A stretch of DNA of 6,480 bases. Source: Deltaproteobacteria bacterium UBA2385 (GTDB lineage: Bacteria > Myxococcota_A > UBA796 > UBA2385). The position numbers and the translations under genes are program-made. How positions within the stretch are numbered: the first letter of the stretch is position 1; the number at the start of each line of letters is the position of its first letter. The notes below the pieces were generated by a model that saw only the letters and a list, made by a program, of their open reading frames with translations, did no database searches and was not told the origin of the DNA. Shown here piece by piece: positions 1-4,178 of the stretch. Where the stretch lies: contig DDSR01000368.1 in the NCBI GenBank assembly GCA_002343455.1, positions 10,042 through 16,521 of the forward strand. Direction: 5' to 3'.

Positions 1-182
1 GCGAGGAGGGTGCCGTCGGTGGGGGGGGTGAAGCCGGCGAGGATGCGGGACAGGGTGCTCTTGCCGGCGCCATTTTCGCCGACCAGGCCGGTCCAGCCGG
101 CTTCGATGTGCAGATCGATCCCGTCCAGCACGGGATCTCCGCCGGCCCAGGCGAAGCCCAGGCCTTGGATGAGGAGAGGCAT
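1..182 (-). CDS. ABC-F-like ATP-binding cassette protein, N-terminal 60 codons (cut by window edge)
   Basis: Only the first 60 residues are present, and the gene continues beyond base 1. They form the start of an ABC ATPase nucleotide-binding domain: a beta-strand region with F10 and W12 as candidate A-loop aromatics, then a perfect Walker [10 protein letters not shown], at residues 35-43, followed by LSRILAG and a PPTDGTL turn. The wording [14 protein letters not shown] right at the N-terminus, with no membrane segment, resembles ABC-F proteins, soluble two-cassette ATPases that act on the ribosome. A transporter ATPase subunit cannot be excluded because the signature motif, Walker B and any second cassette are missing. 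The ATG at 182-180 is the only possible start: reading upstream in frame reaches a TGA (about 239-237) with no other start codon. No purine-rich Shine-Dalgarno sequence precedes it. It lies 90 bases after the FAD gene on the same strand. Confidence 0.85.
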   Translation of the reverse strand, partial: MPLLIQGLGFAWAGGDPVLDGIDLHIEAGWTGLVGENGAGKSTLSRILAGFTPPTDGTLL

Positions 183-219
183 GTCACAACCGAAACGAGA
201 GAGGGGGAAGGGCCTTCGT

Positions 220-240
220 TCAGCGGTTGTGCAGCTTCAT
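220..240 (-). other. Possible six-codon leader peptide MKLHNR upstream of the ABC-F-like gene
   Basis: Reading on the minus strand, the sequence GAGGTGA (250-244) is a near-perfect Shine-Dalgarno sequence. It sits at good spacing before ATG AAG CTG CAC AAC CGC TGA (240-220). The ABC start follows 37 bases later and has no visible Shine-Dalgarno sequence of its own. Some antibiotic-responsive ABC-F genes are known to be controlled by short leader ORFs, which makes the arrangement worth recording. An ORF this short with a purine-rich stretch can arise by chance, and no terminator or anti-terminator pairing was evident. The role is inference only. Confidence 0.2.
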
Positions 241-272
241 CGCTCACCTCTGGGCGTCGATAACTGAGTCTC

Positions 273-1463
273 CTACACCAGTCGAGTCGGCTGGAAGAGC
301 CGCGGCAGCTCCGGCCCCGGCACCCCCAGCAGGCCTGCGGCGATGGCCTCGGCCGCCGCGAAGGCCAGACTGTACTCCTGGCCGTGCATGCCGGTGAGGG
401 CCAGCAGGCGGGCGCGGCCGGGCAGGGGGCCGATCAGGGGCAGGCCGTCGCAGCTATGGGCGGCGATGGCGGTCCAGGCGTAGTCGATCGACAGCTCGGC
501 GAAGCGGGGGAAGAAGCGACCCAGGTTGGCCCGCAGGACGTGGTCGATTCGCGGCTCGATCCGGGCGTCGTCGGTCTGTCCGCTCTCCATCTCGAGGCTG
601 ACGTAGCGGGCTCCTCCGGCCAGGACGCGGCCCCGCTCCTCGCTCCACAGCGAGTGCTGGTGTTGCCCGAGGATCGGCGCGCGGGGCAGCTCGACCGCCG
701 TCTCCTCGGTCAGCAGCCACTGGTGACGAACCGGGTGCAGGCTGTCGGCGAAGAAGCGTTCGAGGCGCGCCTGCTCGGCCCCGCCCGCGAAGACGACCGT
801 CTCGACCCGGACCCGGCCCTGCTCGTCCTGAAGCCAGGGGCCCTCCTGGTCATGCCCCAGCTCCAAGACCGGGCTGCCGGCCCGCAGCAGCCCCCCGGCC
901 TGGCGAGCCTCCGCCGCCAGGGCCTGGACCAGAGCTGGACCGTCGACCCGCCCGTCCCCCGGCAGGGCGTAGCCGGGGCCGAAGCCCTGGCTGCCCCACC
1001 GCGGCTGGACCGCCTCCACCGGCACCCCCAGCCGAGGGAGCAGCTCCAGGCATCGTTCGACGTCGCCGTCCTCACCGTCCATGGCGGCGAGGTGGATGCT
1101 GCCGCAGGCCTCGAAGCTCCCTCGCTCGGCCAGCAGCCCGTGGTTCTTCTGCACGAAGCGCAGCATGGCGCGCGCGACCGGCTCGCCCAGGCTGGCCGCC
1201 AGCCGGCTGGGGTGCTCGCCCAGGGGGGAGAGGAGCAGCCCCGGGGCCCGCCAGGCGAAGCCGCCGAGCCGGGCCCGCTCCTCCCAGAGCCCGACCGCCA
1301 CCCCCGCTCGCGCCAGCCGGCTCGCCAGGCTCAGTCCGGCGAGGCTGCCGCCGACGATGGCCACGTCCAGCCGCTCCGGCCGCGGATCGGCGCTCTTCAG
1401 CGCGGCCGGCGGGGCCAGCCAGGGCGGGAGGCGGCAGGCCTCAGGTGGTGATGACCCGGTCAA
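273..1463 (-). CDS. FAD-dependent oxidoreductase of the DAO (glycine/D-amino-acid oxidase-like) family
   Basis: This 396-residue soluble protein is of usual length for the DAO family, whose members oxidise C-N bonds of amines or amino acids using FAD. After a typical 30-residue lead-in containing PPWLAPP, a Rossmann beta-alpha-beta unit begins at about residue 33 (DVAIVGGSLAGLSLASRLA), with an acidic strand end at E61/E62. The FAD motif reads GGSLAG (38-43), so the usual third-position glycine is serine. The C-terminal FAD-contacting region is recognisable: a Trp before a DGLPLIGPLPG stretch (339-349), then LTGMHGQEYSLAFAAAEAIA (357-376). The tail LPRLFQPTR also fits the family. The start is a TTG at 1463, the first in-frame start after a stop. 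It overlaps the upstream radical SAM gene by 23 bases, implying translational coupling. A GTG at residue 34 would remove the conserved lead-in and is less likely. The substrate is unknown. It may process a product of the neighbouring radical SAM enzyme. Confidence 0.88.
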   Translation of the reverse strand: MTGSSPPEACRLPPWLAPPAALKSADPRPERLDVAIVGGSLAGLSLASRLARAGVAVGLWEERARLGGFAWRAPGLLLSPLGEHPSRLAASLGEPVARAMLRFVQKNHGLLAERGSFEACGSIHLAAMDGEDGDVERCLELLPRLGVPVEAVQPRWGSQGFGPGYALPGDGRVDGPALVQALAAEARQAGGLLRAGSPVLELGHDQEGPWLQDEQGRVRVETVVFAGGAEQARLERFFADSLHPVRHQWLLTEETAVELPRAPILGQHQHSLWSEERGRVLAGGARYVSLEMESGQTDDARIEPRIDHVLRANLGRFFPRFAELSIDYAWTAIAAHSCDGLPLIGPLPGRARLLALTGMHGQEYSLAFAAAEAIAAGLLGVPGPELPRLFQPTRLV

Positions 1464-3015
1464 AGCTGAGCCAGCGCCGAAGCAGGGTCGAGGTCATCTC
1501 GCCGTTGGCGGCCATCTTCGCCGCGGTGGTGCCCATCTTCACGTAGTTGGTCGCGTGGGCCATCTTGATCAGCGGCAGGGGGTGCTGCTTGAGGAACTCG
1601 CTGCGGGCGAGGTAGCGCAGCATCGCGCGGGGCACGAAGGGCTTGCTGAGCATCTGGGTCAGGGCGATCCAGAAGGTGTCTTCGACCGGCCGCGGGTAGG
1701 CGAGGTTGACGCGGTGCTGGTAGAAGACCCGCGTGTTGTCCATGCCGTCGACGTCGTAGTTGCTGATCAGCCCGGTCTCCAGCAGCTTGTGGACCAGCTC
1801 GCTGCCGGGGAAGACCGTCATGCTGAACAGATACAGATCGTAGGGGTGCGGGAAGGTCGAGATCATCTCGAAGAGCTTCTGCTTGTCTTCCTCGGTGCTG
1901 ACCGGGTCGTCGAAGATGAGCTGGAAGTGCGGCTTGATGCCCAGGCGGTGGTAGAGCTGGGCGATGTCGGCGATGGAGGAGTTCTTGACGCGCCGATCGT
2001 AGAGGTGGCCGGTGACCCGCTCGCTGCTCTGGATGCCCATGTAGACGGCCGAGAGGCCGGCGTCGCGCAGCATGGTCATGCGGGTCTCGTTGACCAGCTT
2101 GGGCTCGATGAAGACCTCGAAGGGGAGCCCGACCTCTTTCGGGTAGAGCTCGCAGAACTCCTCCAGCCAGCCCATCTGGAAGTTGAAGACCTCGTCGTCG
2201 AAGCGGATGCGCTTCATGTTCCAGTGGCTGCGGGCCTCCTTGATCTCGGCCACCATGCTGGCCGGCGAGCGCACGCGGAACCACTTCTGACCGGGGTAGA
2301 TGTCGGCCTTGTAGGTGCTGTTGTAGCAGTAGCTGCACTTGTAGATGCAGCCCCGGCTGCCCATCATCTGGAAGACCGGGTCGCCGTGCATCGGGTCGCC
2401 GATCGAGTAGGCGTCGCCCCAGATGAAGTACTTGTGCGCGTGGGTCGTGTAGTCGCGGTACTCCAGGGCGTCCAGGTCGGCGATCAGCGGCCGGAGCGGG
2501 TTCTTGACGACCTGGTCCTTGCCGGTCCGGAAGCTCATGTTCTCGGTGCCCAGCAGGTCGTCGCGCCCGTCGCGCAGCCGGTCGGCCAGGTCCAGGATGG
2601 CCAGCTCGCCCTCGCCCTGCAGGACCATATCGGCGTACTGGATGGACTCGCCCGGCATCAGGGTGGGGTGCATCCCGCCCCAGAGCACCGGGATCTCCAG
2701 CTCGGCCTGGATGTACTCGGTCAGGGTGCGGGCGGACTGGGCGTAGGAGCTGGCGCGAATGGAGATCGTCAGCATGTCCAGCTCTTCCTTGCGGCAGATC
2801 TCCGCGAGGTTGGCGAGCTGCTGGTCCGAAGCCGGGTCGAGGTGGTTGGAGACCCAGTCCTTGAAGTAGATCTCGGCGACGTGGTGGCCCTTGGCGCGCA
2901 GGGTCGCGGCCAGGATACGGACGGCGTTGTTCTCGACATCCCAGGTCGAGACGATGCCGATGCGCGGCCCGTGCTTCCGGGCGCTGGCCTTGAGGCTTTC
3001 GAGGCGGTGGTTCAT
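1441..3015 (-). CDS. Cobalamin-binding radical SAM enzyme (B12-binding domain plus radical SAM core)
   Basis: This 524-residue soluble protein has the two-domain layout of the B12-dependent radical SAM group. An N-terminal Rossmann-like cobalamin domain spans about residues 17-170, with RILAATLRAKGHHV (33-46), a DMLTIS strand and the family-typical GGMHPTLMPGE (113-123) and GEGE (134-137). It has no DxHxxG motif, which is normal for this group. The radical SAM core follows with C223-xxx-C227-xx-C230 and an aromatic residue after the last cysteine. These cysteines bind the 4Fe-4S cluster that cleaves S-adenosylmethionine. Later core signatures include RIRFDDEVF (269-277) and VYMGIQS (324-330). 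About 120 C-terminal residues are unassigned. Known relatives methylate unactivated carbon or phosphorus or catalyse cyclisations; the substrate here cannot be read. The ATG at 3015 is preceded by GGAG about eight bases upstream. The last 23 bases overlap the FAD gene, so the pair is likely co-expressed. Confidence 0.93.
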   Translation of the reverse strand: MNHRLESLKASARKHGPRIGIVSTWDVENNAVRILAATLRAKGHHVAEIYFKDWVSNHLDPASDQQLANLAEICRKEELDMLTISIRASSYAQSARTLTEYIQAELEIPVLWGGMHPTLMPGESIQYADMVLQGEGELAILDLADRLRDGRDDLLGTENMSFRTGKDQVVKNPLRPLIADLDALEYRDYTTHAHKYFIWGDAYSIGDPMHGDPVFQMMGSRGCIYKCSYCYNSTYKADIYPGQKWFRVRSPASMVAEIKEARSHWNMKRIRFDDEVFNFQMGWLEEFCELYPKEVGLPFEVFIEPKLVNETRMTMLRDAGLSAVYMGIQSSERVTGHLYDRRVKNSSIADIAQLYHRLGIKPHFQLIFDDPVSTEEDKQKLFEMISTFPHPYDLYLFSMTVFPGSELVHKLLETGLISNYDVDGMDNTRVFYQHRVNLAYPRPVEDTFWIALTQMLSKPFVPRAMLRYLARSEFLKQHPLPLIKMAHATNYVKMGTTAAKMAANGEMTSTLLRRWLSFDRVITT

Positions 3016-3023
3016 GGATGGGG

Positions 3024-3027
3024 CTCC
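3024..3027 (-). promoter_or_regulatory. Ribosome binding site of the cobalamin radical SAM gene
   Basis: On the minus strand GGAG (3027-3024) lies eight bases before the ATG at 3015 and supports that start. It sits only a few bases downstream of the inverted repeat at 3033-3081, so folding of that repeat could affect ribosome access. Confidence 0.45.
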
Positions 3028-3032
3028 GCCGA

Positions 3033-3081
3033 GGGGGTTCTGGCGAGAGGATAACGCTACTCGCGAGCCGAAAGAACCCCC
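3033..3081 (-). repeat. Two-part inverted repeat (potential stem-loop) in the leader of the radical SAM gene
   Basis: Two perfect 9-base arms, GGGGGTTCT at 3033-3041 and AGAACCCCC at 3073-3081, are complementary to each other. They enclose a second inverted repeat, GCGAG at 3043-3047 and CTCGC at 3060-3064, so RNA from either strand could fold into an outer 9-bp stem, an asymmetric internal loop, an inner 5-bp stem and a 12-base loop. It fills most of the gap between the PilZ-like gene and the radical SAM gene and ends about 18 bases before the latter's ATG. No T-run follows on the minus strand, so it is a poor intrinsic terminator. An attenuator, RNA-processing site or protein operator are alternatives. 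The pairing is seen directly, and the role is unknown. Confidence 0.5.
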
Positions 3082-3101
3082 CCGCGTCCGGTATGTCCAG
3101 C

Positions 3102-4052
3102 TCAGGACATAGACGAGGAGACCCGGCGCCGGCGCAGCTCCAACAGCAGCGCTCCGACCTGCCAGCGCCTCATCCCCATTCGTCGCTGCCAGCGGGCCTC
3201 GCAGATGAGCTGGACGTTGTGGCCCTCGTCCAGGGGCAGATCCAGCAGCAGCCGCTGGCGGGGCGCCGCGGCGAAGAGCGAGACGATCACCATCCCATCG
3301 GTCCCGATCGAGACCACCCGGCCCTCGCTGAGCTCGATCTCGGCCCCGCGGCTGCGCAGGCGGCGGACCACCACGGGCCAGTCCGGGCCTTCTTCGGCGC
3401 GGCCGCGACCGTAGGGATCCAGGCGGGTCCGGGTCGGGTTCATGCAGGCGGGGACCTGCTCGCGCAGGTGGGCCAGCTCCAGGAAGCGGCTGAGGCCGTC
3501 AGGCCCCAGGGCGGCCGTCAGCTCCTCGCGGCGTTCCAGGTAGCGCTCCAGCGCGACGACATAGGCCTGGACCGCCTCGTTGGGCACCACAGGGGCGCCC
3601 GGGACCCGCAGGGGAGGGAAGGGGTCGGGGCCATCCAGGCGGATGCTGGACCCTGCGCCCAGGGCGGGCCCGTCCACGTCGAAGGCCAGCCGGCTGCCGG
3701 TGGAGTCGAAGCTGGCGGGATCGTCGGGCAGCTCGTCGCGCGTCGGGCGGGCCAGCCACTCTTCGAGGACCAGCGAGGCCTGGGCGACGGCCACTACGCG
3801 GTCGGCGCCCAGGCCCTGCCAGCGGCGGCAGACCGCGGCCGGGGGCGGGTCCAGGCAGACCACCAGGATGCGCGGCCGCTTGGAGCCGGCGGTCACGGCG
3901 TGGATGGCCTGGTCGTCGCTGTCCCCCCACAGGACCGCGATGGCGGAGTCGTCCGCGGGGCCGGTCACGAGGCGGGCCTGCCCGTCCAGCAGCAGTCGGA
4001 TCGCGTCGGGAGGGGGTCGGCCATGCCAGGCGATGAGCGGGAGCGCAGCCAT
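3102..4052 (-). CDS. Protein with a divergent PilZ-like C-terminal domain and unassigned N-terminal half
   Basis: This is a 316-residue soluble protein without signal peptide or membrane segment. The C-terminal part (about 226-306) resembles PilZ, the c-di-GMP-binding beta-barrel. It has an Arg-rich start with RxxxR at R231/R235, then VVSIGTDGMVI (246-256), LLLDLPLDEG (268-277) and a closing pattern CEARW...VGALLLEL (284-306). The second ligand motif, normally D/N-x-S-x-x-G, reads SIGTDG (248-253), with only the last glycine kept, so c-di-GMP binding is doubtful. The first 105 residues alternate strands and helices (AIAVLWGDSDD, RILVVCLDPP, GADRVVAV) in a way that loosely recalls a receiver domain, but no phosphorylation site can be assigned. 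A helical middle region (about 157-200) includes a charged ALERYLERREEL stretch. The ATG at 4052 has no clear Shine-Dalgarno sequence, but the next upstream in-frame codons lie in the divergent promoter region. The fold call is moderate. Confidence 0.7.
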   Translation of the reverse strand: MAALPLIAWHGRPPPDAIRLLLDGQARLVTGPADDSAIAVLWGDSDDQAIHAVTAGSKRPRILVVCLDPPPAAVCRRWQGLGADRVVAVAQASLVLEEWLARPTRDELPDDPASFDSTGSRLAFDVDGPALGAGSSIRLDGPDPFPPLRVPGAPVVPNEAVQAYVVALERYLERREELTAALGPDGLSRFLELAHLREQVPACMNPTRTRLDPYGRGRAEEGPDWPVVVRRLRSRGAEIELSEGRVVSIGTDGMVIVSLFAAAPRQRLLLDLPLDEGHNVQLICEARWQRRMGMRRWQVGALLLELRRRRVSSSMS

Positions 4053-4086
4053 GGGTGAGGGCGAACCGGGGTTGAGGTGAGGGGGC

Positions 4087-4117
4087 AGTATATCGATCCG
4101 CTCGCCCGGGTCTGCAA
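4087..4117 (-). promoter_or_regulatory. Candidate promoter for the PilZ-like gene
   Basis: On the minus strand a -10-like TATACT (4092-4087, five of six matches to TATAAT) follows a weak -35-like TTGCAG (4117-4112) with 19 bases between them. It lies in the only AT-rich patch of the divergent gap and would give a leader of roughly 28 bases before the ATG at 4052. The spacing is longer than the 17-base optimum, and sigma-factor preferences in this organism are unknown. Confidence 0.35.
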
Positions 4118-4129
4118 CGAGACGTCCCG

Positions 4130-4157
4130 TTGTTGCGCTTCGGGGAGGGGCTATGCT
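4130..4157 (+). promoter_or_regulatory. Candidate promoter for the glycosyltransferase-radical SAM gene
   Basis: A -35-like TTGTTG (4130-4135) and a -10-like TATGCT (4152-4157, four of six matches) are separated by 16 bases. Transcription would start near 4164, giving a leader of about 15 bases before the ATG at 4179. Both elements are weak matches in GC-rich DNA. Confidence 0.25.
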
Positions 4158-4178
4158 GGGGCCTCCTTCCAGGTTCGA

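Noticed and set aside
10..267. Plus-strand 85-codon open frame at the left edge
   Set aside because: It is antisense to the ABC gene, whose minus-strand frame shows a perfect Walker A motif.
1081..3054. Plus-strand open frame of 657 codons across the FAD and radical SAM genes
   Set aside because: It is low-complexity (Val, Gly, Ala, Asp, His, Gln rich) and antisense to two genes with definite catalytic motifs, so it is a codon-bias shadow.
3018..4058. Plus-strand open frame of 346 codons opposite the PilZ-like gene
   Set aside because: The product is Gln/Gly/Ala/Arg-rich without domains. The minus-strand product has PilZ-like sequence and ordered strand/helix patterns.
4077..4178. Upstream GTG start adding 34 residues to the fusion protein
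   Set aside because: The added residues are unlike a glycosyltransferase N-terminus and cover the putative promoter. The ATG at 4179 begins exactly at the first GT-B strand.
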